Assembly (NCBI RefSeq): GCF_037327425.1 | Contig: NZ_CP147846.1 | Span: forward strand, 5,208,001 to 5,272,000 | Source: Rhodococcus sovatensis | GTDB lineage: Bacteria > Actinomycetota > Actinomycetes > Mycobacteriales > Mycobacteriaceae | Direction of reading: 5' to 3' | Length of the DNA stretch: 64,000 nt | Part shown: positions 16,578-26,335 of the stretch, in pieces | Layout: each line of letters starts with the position of its first letter | Position numbering within the stretch: the first letter of the stretch is position 1 | The notes under the pieces: model-generated | Databases searched by the model: none | Told to the model about the DNA's origin: nothing | Seen by the model: the letters and a program-made list of their open reading frames with translations, nothing else | Position numbers and translations under genes: made by a program

Positions 16578-18722
16578 TCAGAGGTACGTTTCGCCCAGTC
16601 CCAATTTCTGCTGAACTCGCTTCATCCACTTCGGAGCCCACCACGCGCTATCGCCGAGAAGCTTCATCACCGAGGGCACCAAGAACATTCGAATCACGGT
16701 GGCATCGATGATGAGGGCAGCGATCATTCCGTAGGCGATGTACTTCATCATGACCAGATCGGAGAACGCGAAGGAACCGGTCACCACGATGAGGATGAGC
16801 GCAGCAGCAGTGATGATCCGGCCCGAATGGGCGGTACCGATCTTCACGGCTTCAGTTGTGCTGGCCCCCTTCTCTCTCGCTTCGATCATGCGGGAGAGTA
16901 GGAAAACCTCGTAGTCCGTGGACAATCCGAACACGATGGCACCGATCAAGAGGAGAATCATCGCCATGATCGGGCCGGGCGTGAAGTTCATCAGGCTCGC
17001 ACCGTGGCCGTCGATGAAGATCCAGGTCAGTATGCCCATTGTCGCGCCCAAGCCGAGAGCGGTCATCAACACGGCCTTGATGGGCAACACAAGCGAGCCG
17101 AAGGTCAGGAACATCAACAGCGTCACGATCAACACGACGAGTAGCGCCGTCAGCGGGAGACGGTCCTCCAGTGCAGCGATCGAGTCGTACTCGATGGCAG
17201 GCGTCCCCGCGACTGACACCGTTGCACCGTCCGGGATTTCCATGCTTCTCAGGTGCTCGATGGCCTCGGCGGAATCGTTTCTATCTTCGAGTCCGGCTTT
17301 GAATATGATGATCCCGTCTTTGCTCGACCCCTCGGGTGTGAACTTCTCGATAAGGCCCGGGGCCTCGTTCGCCTGGTTCGTGATTTGCCCGAGGGACGCG
17401 CCCTGAGCACCCTGGATGACGAGCTTGATCGGTTCGGTGCGCTGACCGGGGAAGAATTCGTCGAACTGCTCCTGGGCGACGCGCGTCGGGTTGTCCGGTG
17501 GCAGATAGGTTTCGTTGATCCCGCCGAATTCGATCTTGCTGACCGGGAGCGTGAGGACGAGCAACCCGAGCACGATGACGACAGCGACCTTGATCGGCCT
17601 GCGCATCACCCACTCGGTCAGCTTGCCCCACATGCCGTTCTCGATCTCCGCGGACGACTTGGTCTTCCGAATGAACTTGAATCCGAATGCGTCGACTCGC
17701 GGGCCGAGGATCGCAAGCAGTGCAGGGAGAACGGTGACCGCCGTCAGTGCAGCGAGTGCGACCGTGGCGATGGATCCGTAGGCGACCGACTTCAGGAATC
17801 CGTGTGGGAACACCAGTAGCCCACCGAGGCTCGCGACGATCATCGTTGCCGAGAAGACCACGGTGCGGCCGGCTGTCATGACCGAACGCCGCACTGCGTC
17901 GCGGGTCGACCGTCCGTCTCCGAGTTCCTCACGGAACCTGGAGACGATGAACAAGCCGTAGTCGATCGCAAGACCGAGGCCCACCATCGACACCACCGGC
18001 GCGACGAATGTGTTGACCTCGGTGAAGTTGGTGAACACACGCACGATTCCGTTGGCGCCGACGACCGTCAGACCGCCCACGATCAACGGAAGTGCCGCGG
18101 CGACGACACCTCCGAATACGAAGAACAGCAGTATCGCTACCGCGGGAATCGCGAGAATTTCCATCCGATGGATGTCCTCGGACATTGTCGACTGCAGGGC
18201 GCCCGCCACTGCTTGCAGACCGGCCACCTGCACGTCGACGCCGTCGATGTAGAAGACATCTTTGACGGCCTGAAAGTTGTTGGTCAGCTCTGTGTCGTTG
18301 TCGCCGACGATCGCGATGCTGGCAATGGCATGTTGTCGATCCGCGGTCGCCAGCGCGGGAACACTGAGCGTGCCCTCGACGGGGAAGTATGTGCCGTTGA
18401 TCTTCAGAATCTGATCGGGATGTTCGGCGACAAGGGTTTCCAGATTGTCGGCAACTGCAGCGCTGAATTGGGGATCGTCGACGGTCCTGCCCTCGGGTGC
18501 CGTGTACAGCACGATGACGTCGCCCTGTGTGTCTCGGCCGAAGGTGCTGTCGGCGAGAATGCCGGCTTCGACTGACTCGGAGCCGGGATCGTCGAAACCA
18601 CCTTGACTCAAATGGTCTTCGAAGCCCACTCCGTATCCGGCCATCGCCAACAAGCCGGCAATCATGACGCCCAGCACTGTGTAGCGCCAGCGGTGGACGA
18701 GATCTCCCCAGGTGGCGAACAC
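16578..18722 (-). CDS. MmpL3-like RND transporter, short paralogue without cytoplasmic tail
   Basis: 714 residues, start GTG at 18722 with GGAG upstream. It has the RND layout: helix 1, a large periplasmic loop, five helices, loop 2 and a C-terminal helix bundle. The proton-relay pairs of MmpL3 are present as Asp254-Tyr255 (GLAIDYGLF) and FGLSTDYEVF. It ends with VMKLLGDSAWWAPKWMKRVQQKLGLG, with no long tail. It aligns without gaps to the next gene over at least the first 260 residues, so the pair looks like a tandem duplication. MmpL3 flips trehalose monomycolate; this copy may be a spare or specialised exporter. Confidence 0.9.
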   Translation of the reverse strand: MFATWGDLVHRWRYTVLGVMIAGLLAMAGYGVGFEDHLSQGGFDDPGSESVEAGILADSTFGRDTQGDVIVLYTAPEGRTVDDPQFSAAVADNLETLVAEHPDQILKINGTYFPVEGTLSVPALATADRQHAIASIAIVGDNDTELTNNFQAVKDVFYIDGVDVQVAGLQAVAGALQSTMSEDIHRMEILAIPAVAILLFFVFGGVVAAALPLIVGGLTVVGANGIVRVFTNFTEVNTFVAPVVSMVGLGLAIDYGLFIVSRFREELGDGRSTRDAVRRSVMTAGRTVVFSATMIVASLGGLLVFPHGFLKSVAYGSIATVALAALTAVTVLPALLAILGPRVDAFGFKFIRKTKSSAEIENGMWGKLTEWVMRRPIKVAVVIVLGLLVLTLPVSKIEFGGINETYLPPDNPTRVAQEQFDEFFPGQRTEPIKLVIQGAQGASLGQITNQANEAPGLIEKFTPEGSSKDGIIIFKAGLEDRNDSAEAIEHLRSMEIPDGATVSVAGTPAIEYDSIAALEDRLPLTALLVVLIVTLLMFLTFGSLVLPIKAVLMTALGLGATMGILTWIFIDGHGASLMNFTPGPIMAMILLLIGAIVFGLSTDYEVFLLSRMIEAREKGASTTEAVKIGTAHSGRIITAAALILIVVTGSFAFSDLVMMKYIAYGMIAALIIDATVIRMFLVPSVMKLLGDSAWWAPKWMKRVQQKLGLGETYL

Positions 18723-18846
18723 TCAGGCTGCTCCTCGCAAGTTGTCGGACGGCTGGCGGTGCATCGAACCAAGATCCGTCGTCGAGGTTCGCGCATCGGA
18801 ACCCTACCGGAGGGTGTTGCGGCCGCCGACCGACCAGCGCGTCGAT

Positions 18847-21800
18847 CTACTGTCGTCGCTCCCGCGCAAGCAATTCGCTGACGCTCAGTGCTTGTCGACC
18901 GTCACCGCCGCGGTGCTTGCCGCTGTCGTTGTCGGCCGTGGCGTCTGCATCGTCGGGTTCGGCGGCTCGACGGGATGGTTGCGGAGCGGTCGAATCCGGT
19001 GTTGCACCACCCGATCGTGATCGGTTCGGCGCGTCCTCGGGCGTCGGGTTGCGAGGCGCATTCCGCGTCGAGATGTCGTAGCGGGCACGGGGTGTGCTCG
19101 GAAGTCGTTCTTGTTCATGCCCGCTCGACCCATGTCCGTTTGCAGTGGGGCTGTCCGGTCTCACTCGTGGATCGTTGCCACCGTTCGCGCTACCGGCACT
19201 TTGCGAGTATCCGCGAATGCCCCCGGGCCTTGGACTGCTGTTCGAGCCAGCGGTGTCCGGCGTGGGTCTGCTGGCACTGCGGTCGGGGCCGCCGGGAGCT
19301 GAGCCGGTGCCGTAGGGCTGACGGCCGTTGGTGGCCGAACTGTTGCTGCCCGACCCGTTGACGGTGGGCGAGTAGTGCCCGTTCCGTGCCGATGTTCCGC
19401 TCGAGACAGGACTGTCGCTATCGGAACCCTTGGGCACCTCCGGGCCCTGTACTTCTGAACGCTGTGTTACTGAACGCTGGGGCTCGGATTGGGGCTTGTC
19501 GGATGGTGCTCGGAGATCTGCGAGCCAGCTCTCGATGGACCTCGGATCCGGCACGGGCGTGCGATGACCGTTCGACCGCGCGGGCTCGCGAGCAGGGGAC
19601 TGCGCCGGTGCCGGGGGCGCCTGCGGAGCCGGTCGTGCCGGTGGGGTCGTTTCTGCCTGTGGGGTCGACACCCCATGTGGGGTGGACACTGCGGGCGGAA
19701 CCTGGGGCTCACGTGTGGCAGGCTGCTGCGACCGCCACGCCGGCTCCGCCTGCTGGTCGACGATCGGGGCGCGCGCGGGCCTACCCGTTGCCGACCGACG
19801 CTCGTCTTCCTTGGCCACGTGAGTGGCGCGAATCGGCCCCGAACCTACCGGTGCGACGACCGGAATAGGTTCGGTGAGTGGCTCACTCGGGCGCGCCGCC
19901 GGCCGTATCGGCGGTGCGACGGTGGTACGTGCAACCCCGCCTACGGTTGCGAGCTCCGGGACGTCTGCCGGCATGAGCTCGTCCTCGAGGATCGTCTCGC
20001 CGAGGCCGAGCTTCTGCTGGATACGCTTCATCCACGCAGGTGCCCACCAGCAGTCGTCGCCGAGCAGTTTCATGGTCGCAGGCACGAGGAACATCCGGAT
20101 CAAGGTGGCGTCGATGATGAGTGCGGCGATCATGCCGTAGGCGATGTACTTCATCATCACCAGATCCGAGAACGCGAATGCTCCGGTCACAACGATCAAA
20201 ATGAGTGCCGCAGCGGTGATGATGCGCCCGGTATGCGAGGTACCGACGCGGATGGCTTCGCTGGTACTCGCGCCTTTCTCTCGGGCTTCCACCATGCGCG
20301 AGAGCAGGAACACTTCGTAATCGGTGGACAACCCGAACACAATCGAGATGATCAGCACCAGAACCGGAGCCATGATCGGACCGGGCGTGAAGTTCATGAA
20401 ACTGGCGCCGTTGCCGTCGATGAATATCCACGTCAAGATGCCCATCGTCGCACCGAGGCCGAGCGTCGTCATGAGGACGGCCTTGATCGGCAACACCAAC
20501 GATCCGAAGGTCAAGAACATCAGGAGCGTCACGATGAACACGACGAGAATCGCCATCAGCGGAAGGTTGTCGATCAATGCCGCGATCGAGTCCTGCTCGA
20601 TGACGGGCGTACCGGTGATCATGACCGTCGCGCCCTCGGGGACGTCGATACTGCGCAGATAGTCGATGGCCGGTGTCGAGTCGTTCCGGTCGACCAGTCC
20701 GGCCTTGAAAACGATGATTCCGTCTTTGCTGGCGCCCGTCGGCGAGAACTTCTCGATGAGCCCGGGCGCCTGGTTCAGTTGGCTGGTGATCGCAGCCAGA
20801 TTCGCGCCCTGAGCGTTCTCGATGACCGCCTTGATCGGCTCGGTGCGCTGACCGGGGAACAAGGTGTCGAACTCGGTCTGTGCCTGCCGGGTGACGTTGT
20901 CCGGCGGCAGGTAGGTCTCGTTGATTCCACCGAACTTGATGTTGCCCACGGGCAATGTCAGCAGTACCAAGCCGAGGACGATGGGGATGGTGACCTTGAG
21001 TGGGTTGCGCATGACCCACCTGGTCAACTTGCCCCACATGCCGTTCTCGATTTCCTCGGACGACTTGGTCTTGCGCATGAACTTGAGCCCGAGGGCATCG
21101 ACGCGAGGTCCGAGGATTGCCAGCATCGCGGGCAGGATCGTGATCGCTGTCAGTGCGGCCAGCGCCACCGTCGCGATGGATCCATAGGCTACGGATTTCA
21201 GAAATCCCTGAGGGAAGAGCAGCAGACCGCCCAGGCTGGCGACGATCATCGTCGCCGAGAACACAACGGTTCGACCGGCCGTCATGACCGACCTGCGCAC
21301 CGCCTGCTGCGTCGAGTACCCGTCACCGAGTTCCTCGCGGAACCTCGAGACGATGAAGAGCCCGTAGTCGATTGCCAAGCCGAGCCCGACGAGCGAAACG
21401 ACCGGTGCCACGAAGCTGTTGACTTCGGTGAAGTTGGTGAAGACCTTGACGATTCCGTTGGCGCCTACGACAGTCAGGCCACCGACGATCAACGGGAGCG
21501 CGGCCGCGACCACACCGCCGAAGATGAAGAACAGCAGGATTGCGACGGCCGGAATGGCCAGCAGTTCCATGCGCTGAATGTCGCCGGCCATCGTCGACTG
21601 CAGGGCTCCTGCGACAGCCTGCAGACCGGTCACCTGCACGTCGACACCATCGATGTAGAAGACGTCCTTGACGGCCTGGAAGTTGTTGGTCAGCTCGGTG
21701 TCGTTGGCACCCACGATGGCGATGCTGGCGATGGCGTGCGTACGGTCCACCGTCGCCAGTGCGGGTGCACTGACCACGCCGTCGACCTTGAAGTAGGTGC

Positions 21801-22128
21801 CGTTGATCTTCTCGATCTGATCGGGGTTGTCGGAGACGAGTGAATTGAGACTGTCGGTGACCTTGGCGTTGAACTCGGGATCGTCGACCGTCTCACCCTC
21901 GGGTGCGGTGTACAGGACGATCACGTCGCCCTGTTTGTCACGCCCGAACGCCTGGTCGGCCAGACGCGCAGCCTCCACCGACTCGGAACCGGGGTCGTCC
22001 CAGCCGCTCTGGCTCAGATGGTCGCTGAGGTCGAGTCCGTACGCCGCGAAGCCCAGAAGGCCGGCCACCATTACTCCGATGACCGTGAACCGCAAGCGGT
22101 AGACGAGATCTCCCCATCTGGCGAACAC
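18847..22128 (-). CDS. mmpL3: MmpL3, trehalose monomycolate exporter
   Basis: 1093 residues. The start is GTG at 22128 with AGGAG eight bases upstream; it overlaps the TAG of the upstream gene as TAGTG, so translation is probably coupled. The RND core occupies about residues 1-730, with Asp254-Tyr255 and the second DY pair in FGLSTDYEVF, which carry the proton relay. A tail of about 360 residues rich in P, S, T, R and Q follows, typical of MmpL3 and likely a docking platform for envelope-synthesis partners. It moves trehalose monomycolate across the inner membrane for the mycolate layer. The position next to the NYN and trmB genes matches Rv0206c-Rv0208c. Confidence 0.93.
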   Translation of the reverse strand: MFARWGDLVYRLRFTVIGVMVAGLLGFAAYGLDLSDHLSQSGWDDPGSESVEAARLADQAFGRDKQGDVIVLYTAPEGETVDDPEFNAKVTDSLNSLVSDNPDQIEKINGTYFKVDGVVSAPALATVDRTHAIASIAIVGANDTELTNNFQAVKDVFYIDGVDVQVTGLQAVAGALQSTMAGDIQRMELLAIPAVAILLFFIFGGVVAAALPLIVGGLTVVGANGIVKVFTNFTEVNSFVAPVVSLVGLGLAIDYGLFIVSRFREELGDGYSTQQAVRRSVMTAGRTVVFSATMIVASLGGLLLFPQGFLKSVAYGSIATVALAALTAITILPAMLAILGPRVDALGLKFMRKTKSSEEIENGMWGKLTRWVMRNPLKVTIPIVLGLVLLTLPVGNIKFGGINETYLPPDNVTRQAQTEFDTLFPGQRTEPIKAVIENAQGANLAAITSQLNQAPGLIEKFSPTGASKDGIIVFKAGLVDRNDSTPAIDYLRSIDVPEGATVMITGTPVIEQDSIAALIDNLPLMAILVVFIVTLLMFLTFGSLVLPIKAVLMTTLGLGATMGILTWIFIDGNGASFMNFTPGPIMAPVLVLIISIVFGLSTDYEVFLLSRMVEAREKGASTSEAIRVGTSHTGRIITAAALILIVVTGAFAFSDLVMMKYIAYGMIAALIIDATLIRMFLVPATMKLLGDDCWWAPAWMKRIQQKLGLGETILEDELMPADVPELATVGGVARTTVAPPIRPAARPSEPLTEPIPVVAPVGSGPIRATHVAKEDERRSATGRPARAPIVDQQAEPAWRSQQPATREPQVPPAVSTPHGVSTPQAETTPPARPAPQAPPAPAQSPAREPARSNGHRTPVPDPRSIESWLADLRAPSDKPQSEPQRSVTQRSEVQGPEVPKGSDSDSPVSSGTSARNGHYSPTVNGSGSNSSATNGRQPYGTGSAPGGPDRSASRPTPDTAGSNSSPRPGGIRGYSQSAGSANGGNDPRVRPDSPTANGHGSSGHEQERLPSTPRARYDISTRNAPRNPTPEDAPNRSRSGGATPDSTAPQPSRRAAEPDDADATADNDSGKHRGGDGRQALSVSELLARERRQ

Positions 22129-22832
22129 TACGAAACTCCTTGGCGCCCGACGAGCAGGGCGGACAGTGGGCGGAACGGCTGCAACCATGCGCCCTCGTCC
22201 GGCAGTGAATCCAGACTGACCCGCGGCAAAGGTTCACGGAAGACGCCGGGGATGTCCTCCAGATCGAGGAACGTCAGCGTCTCCGACGTGACTGCCCAGC
22301 TCGCATGCTCTCGAAATCCGAGCACGTGAACGGGCACGCCGGTTGCAGCAATGCTTTCCAGCGGCTCGCGGAACGCCTGACCGTCCGCGGACGCGACCAT
22401 GACGCCTGCAAGCCCGCCACCGTGATTGCGCAGTTCGATGTGGTCGAGCATGTCGGCGTCGACGTCACTGTCCTCGTCGACCTTCGGTTTCGCGAATACC
22501 GCGAAGCCCACGTTACGCAAGGCCTCTACCCACGGTCGAACTACATCGGCGCTACCTGGGGCGATGTTGGTGAAGACCGTCGCCTCGGGTTCGAGTGTCG
22601 ACGACTCCGTAACCGAGAGTTCAGCGGTGCGTTGAAGCAACCATCGGCCCAGCGCATCGAATCGGGGGCGATACGCAGCCGTCGGTCGACCCCCCAGGAT
22701 CGCGCCGAGGCCCATGTCGAGATTCGGTGCGTCCCAGACCAGTAGCACGCGCTTGGTGTGACGAGAATCACCCGTGTCGATGTGAGGAAGGGGCGCAACC
22801 GTGGCCTCGGGTAGCTCTTCGTTGAAGCTCAT
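22128..22832 (-). CDS. NYN-domain protein (Rv0207c-like putative ribonuclease)
   Basis: 234 residues from the ATG at 22832. The NYN/PIN-like fold is seen in VLLVWDAPNLDMGLGAILGG (first acidic site), VDEDSDVDADMLDHIELRN (acidic cluster) and GVMVASADGQAF (third acidic position). Such domains usually bind metal and cut RNA; the substrate is unknown. ATGA overlap with trmB upstream and TAGTG overlap with mmpL3 downstream make a tight trmB-NYN-mmpL3 operon, conserved with mycobacteria. Confidence 0.85.
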   Translation of the reverse strand: MSFNEELPEATVAPLPHIDTGDSRHTKRVLLVWDAPNLDMGLGAILGGRPTAAYRPRFDALGRWLLQRTAELSVTESSTLEPEATVFTNIAPGSADVVRPWVEALRNVGFAVFAKPKVDEDSDVDADMLDHIELRNHGGGLAGVMVASADGQAFREPLESIAATGVPVHVLGFREHASWAVTSETLTFLDLEDIPGVFREPLPRVSLDSLPDEGAWLQPFRPLSALLVGRQGVS

Positions 22833-23611
22833 CGTGGACTCTTTCCCCATACGAGCTCCGTCACCGAGCTGCCTACAAGTTGGGCTTTGCCCTCGAACTT
22901 GGTGACGGGCCGCTCGTGTGTCATCGGAGATTTCCAGTCGAGAACGGTCAATCCGGGCTCAGCGTTCCCTGCTTCGGCAATCCACTCTGCGTATTCCGCG
23001 TGGTCGGTGGCCACGTGCAGAACCCCGCCGGGTGCGAGTCGATCTGCGATCATCGCGAACGTCGGTCCCTGCAGCAGTCTGCGCTTGTGGTGACGCACCT
23101 TCGGCCACGGGTCCGGAAAGAACACGCGGACGCCCGTCAGGGACTCGGAGGTCAGCATGTTCTCCAGTACATCCATCGCGTCGCCGCGCAGCAAGCGGAT
23201 GTTGTCGATACCTTCGCGCTCGATCTGCTGCAACGTCTGCGCGAGACCGGGCCGATAGACCTCGACGGCCATCAGATTGACGTGCGGCTCGGCCTTGGCC
23301 ATCGACGTCGTGGCCGTGCCGGTACCGGATCCGATCTCCAGAACGGTCGGCGCCGTCCGGCCGAACCAGGCGTCGACGTCGATACGGTCGTCGGCGACGT
23401 CGCGCCCGATGCGGGGCCACAGAGAGTCCCACGTCTGTTGCTGGGCATCGGTCAGCGCGCCTCGCCTCGACCGGAAGCTGGTCACGCGCGGGTAGAGCCG
23501 CGAGCCTCGATCGGCGCCCTGCTCAGGCTCGGCGCCCTGCTCAGGCTCGACGCCTTGGGCGTCGTCAGGTGCCGAATCGAGGTGTTGGGTGCTGCTCCGT
23601 GCGTCGTTCAC
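22829..23611 (-). CDS. trmB: tRNA (guanine-N7-)-methyltransferase
   Basis: Methylates N7 of G46 in the tRNA variable loop using S-adenosylmethionine. Of the 260 residues, the first 35 are a charged extension that includes the duplicated EPEQGAEPEQGA. The core shows the SAM-binding loop VLEIGSGTGTATTSMA, then LLRGDAMDVL, the TrmB signature VFFPDPWPKVRHHKRRLLQ, and ATDHAEYAEWI. It is the first gene of the mmpL3 operon and is divergent from the GTPase pair. Confidence 0.95.
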   Translation of the reverse strand: MNDARSSTQHLDSAPDDAQGVEPEQGAEPEQGADRGSRLYPRVTSFRSRRGALTDAQQQTWDSLWPRIGRDVADDRIDVDAWFGRTAPTVLEIGSGTGTATTSMAKAEPHVNLMAVEVYRPGLAQTLQQIEREGIDNIRLLRGDAMDVLENMLTSESLTGVRVFFPDPWPKVRHHKRRLLQGPTFAMIADRLAPGGVLHVATDHAEYAEWIAEAGNAEPGLTVLDWKSPMTHERPVTKFEGKAQLVGSSVTELVWGKSPR

Positions 23612-23801
23612 TCACCCATTGTCGCGCATCGGGCGAGTGTGTGACAGGTGGGTCTCGAGTTGAAGTTGAGACTTCTGATGTCTACGCAGGCCAGCTGCCT
23701 TCTCTCCGGCCTTCTGTCGGTCATCTGTGCCAGAATTGCGCAGCGCGACGGGTGGGGACCGGTCGAAAAGGATCTACAACGATCTAGGGGTGGGGAATCG
23801 C

Positions 23802-24821
23802 GTGAACGACGAGGCGAACAATGGCGTGTCTTCGGCGATCGTTCGGGGGCTAGCGGAGCACGGCACCGCTCTCGGACGCGCAATCGGCGATGCTGCGGAC
23901 CGGTGTTTCTCGGCGGTTCGAGTGCAGGTGTCCGGACGCACGGGAGTAGGGAAGTCCTCGGTACGGACGGTGCTCACCGCGCATCACGACCTACGGATCG
24001 ACGGCGTCGACATCGTGGAAGCCGCATCGATCGATGTTCCATGGTCTCCGGATCCCGTCCTCGACGGTGATGTGTTGGTTCACGTGTTGGCCAGCGGAGC
24101 TCATCAAGCGGACATCGATGCCGTGGCGCCGGCAACCGAAGTCGTGTTCGTACTCGCCAAAGCAGACACGATCGATCACCTCGACACAGTGATCGAGAGA
24201 CTGTCGGCCGTGGTCGGCGCACCGGTGTATCCGCTCATGGCGACCATCGCAGCGAGCGTCATGCGGGGGCTCCCGTCCTCGTTCGGGTTGCTGCGACCGG
24301 CCGCGAATGCCGTCACCACGGATATGTTGCTGACGCCCGAACGCTTCGTCAGAGCAACACTTCAGATGCCGAGGCAGGCGCGAGTGGAACTCCTCGAACA
24401 GGTCGAGACCTGCGGAGTGCGAATCGCGGTCGACACGCTCACGGTCAATCCCGATACCGATGATGCAACGCTGCGGCTGCTGCTGGCAGAGAGAAGTGGG
24501 GTCGACGCTGTCGCTCGAGCGGTGCGCCGGGCTGTCGACACTGTCCGTATCGATCGCCAGGGGAAATTGCTGCACCGGCTCACCGAACTCGTTGCCCAGC
24601 ATCCCGACGCGACCGAGCTCGAGCGCTACCTGGGCTCCGACGAGGCTGTCGTCGCGATGATGCGCTCGGCGCTACGCGCGCTCGGCGAGCCGGAAGAAAA
24701 GCTCCCCACCCTCAGCACAGCCCAGCACTGGCAGAGCCGATGGCAGAGCACCGACGAGCCGGCTCGAGCACGGGCTGCCCTCGCTGTCACCCGGGGATAC
24801 CTGCGAATGCGCGAGCGATGA
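23802..24821 (+). CDS. P-loop GTPase-like protein (Rv0209-like)
   Basis: 339 residues from the GTG at 23802, preceded by GGGG. Walker A is intact as GRTGVGKSS (about residues 45-53). A G4-like LAKADTID and a helical C-terminal half (ATELERYLGSDEAVVAMM...) follow. It resembles dynamin-like or Era-like GTPases, but the G3 motif is not clear. In mycobacteria the matching genes are Rv0209 and Rv0210 beside trmB, with unknown function. Its TGA overlaps the next ATG, so the two products are probably made together. Confidence 0.75.
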   Translation: MNDEANNGVSSAIVRGLAEHGTALGRAIGDAADRCFSAVRVQVSGRTGVGKSSVRTVLTAHHDLRIDGVDIVEAASIDVPWSPDPVLDGDVLVHVLASGAHQADIDAVAPATEVVFVLAKADTIDHLDTVIERLSAVVGAPVYPLMATIAASVMRGLPSSFGLLRPAANAVTTDMLLTPERFVRATLQMPRQARVELLEQVETCGVRIAVDTLTVNPDTDDATLRLLLAERSGVDAVARAVRRAVDTVRIDRQGKLLHRLTELVAQHPDATELERYLGSDEAVVAMMRSALRALGEPEEKLPTLSTAQHWQSRWQSTDEPARARAALAVTRGYLRMRER

Positions 24822-26305
24822 TCGACCTCCCCAATGACATGGACAGCGTCGTCAAGCGGTGGTTTCCACCAGGCGTGGATTCCATCGCGTCCGCCCGGGA
24901 GGCCGACCCGGTTGGCGTGTTCATCGCCGGGACGAGTGGTTCGGGAGTGTCGTCGATCGAAGCCGAACTCGACCTACTGCCAGGTTCGCGGCTCGAACGC
25001 GCCCCCGACGTGGCGTCGGCAGCGGTGGTGCTGTTCGTGCTCGACGCGTCCGCACCTCTCGGGCGGCGAGCGCTGACCGATCTTGCATCGGCGCTCGAAT
25101 CCACGACGACCGGACTGCTCGTCAACAAGATCGACGTACACCGGGACTGGCGGGATGTGCAGCGGGCCGTGGCAGCGTCCATCGCCGAGTACGTCCCCCG
25201 TGCGGTCGATGCGTCCTTCTGGCCGACGTCGGCCACACTCGCGGAGCGCGCTCGTATCGCGGTCGACCCGAGGATGCGCTCGACGTTGTACGAGGAGTCC
25301 GGGATCGTCGATGTCCACGGATTCGTCGAGAGCGCCCTCACACAACACCGAGATGTGTTGCGTGAGCGTAAGTACAACGCCGCTGTTCGGGACGCTGCCG
25401 CCGGTGCCAGACAGGAAATCCTCGCCAAGGCGCGGGCGGTGACCAGCGTCTCGAACACTGCGGGACTGCGTGCCGAACGCGCACGCCTCGTCGATGTTCG
25501 AGACAGGACGCGCGCGGAACGCTCCGCCGCACTGCGCAGCAGAATGCAACTCGCACGCTCCGAGACCATTCATGACATCAACGACGCGACCCGCGGATAC
25601 GCAGTGTCGGCGAGGGGAGCGATCGAGTCCGCAGGGCGGGCGGGACTGCGGCATCTGCACGTCGAGCTGGCCGATCAGCTCGCACTGGTGGCTTCGAGCG
25701 TAGATTCCCGACTAATCGAACGACTGCGTGCTGTCGACATCGAACTCGCGCTGTCAGCGGAACCTCCACCTTCGGGGGCTCTGATCGTCGACCGCGCGGA
25801 GCCCACAGTCCGCAGCCGAGGTGTCGAGGACAAGATGATGATCCTTGTCGGCGCTTCGGCTGGTGTGGGGCTGGGGCGCATCGTCATGTCACCGCTGTCG
25901 GTGGTTCCGGCACTCGACATCGCTGTGATACCGGTGTCCTTGGTCCTCGGCGCCGTGAGTGCGTGGTGGCTGGTCCGATCTCGAACACTCGTCGCCGACC
26001 GAGCGCATCTGCGGACCTGGGTCGCCGATGTGTCCGCCTCGGCACGATCGGGACTCGAACAAGGGGCTCTGGCTCGGATTCTCGCGACCGAGACGGCGTT
26101 CTCCGCTGCCACCCACGAGACCTCGCGCTCGGTCGCGCTCTCGGCGGACACAGAATTGGAGCGCGTCGAGTCCGAACTGCGAGCGGCGGCCGAGCGTCGG
26201 GCTGCCGTCCTGGCTGGGTGCGACCGCGACCTGGCGACTCTTGATCGTGGCATCGAGCGATTCGGCGGCCCCATCCGCAGCGCCTATCAGCCGTCGGAGA
26301 GGTAG
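24818..26305 (+). CDS. Dynamin-like GTPase-related protein with altered Walker A (Rv0210-like)
   Basis: 495 residues. The N-terminal domain has GTSGSGVSS where GxxxxGKS is expected (residues 38-46), so the catalytic lysine is replaced by valine, yet the base-recognition motif VNKIDVHRDW is kept. A long coiled region rich in A, R and E spans about 175-310. A helical hairpin (MMILVGASAGVGLGRIVMSPL...DIAVIPVSLVLGAVSAWWLV) looks membrane-inserting, and a second coil ends the protein. This layout is like bacterial dynamins, which work as unequal pairs. ATGA overlap with the upstream GTPase fits such a pair. Confidence 0.75.
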   Translation: MIDLPNDMDSVVKRWFPPGVDSIASAREADPVGVFIAGTSGSGVSSIEAELDLLPGSRLERAPDVASAAVVLFVLDASAPLGRRALTDLASALESTTTGLLVNKIDVHRDWRDVQRAVAASIAEYVPRAVDASFWPTSATLAERARIAVDPRMRSTLYEESGIVDVHGFVESALTQHRDVLRERKYNAAVRDAAAGARQEILAKARAVTSVSNTAGLRAERARLVDVRDRTRAERSAALRSRMQLARSETIHDINDATRGYAVSARGAIESAGRAGLRHLHVELADQLALVASSVDSRLIERLRAVDIELALSAEPPPSGALIVDRAEPTVRSRGVEDKMMILVGASAGVGLGRIVMSPLSVVPALDIAVIPVSLVLGAVSAWWLVRSRTLVADRAHLRTWVADVSASARSGLEQGALARILATETAFSAATHETSRSVALSADTELERVESELRAAAERRAAVLAGCDRDLATLDRGIERFGGPIRSAYQPSER

Positions 26306-26335
26306 CTGCGTCGGCGGGCATGTAACCCGGTGAGC

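Noticed and set aside
19489..21843. Very long plus-strand frame of 784 codons
   Set aside because: It is the antisense of mmpL3, a common effect of high-GC codon use; it shows no family motifs.
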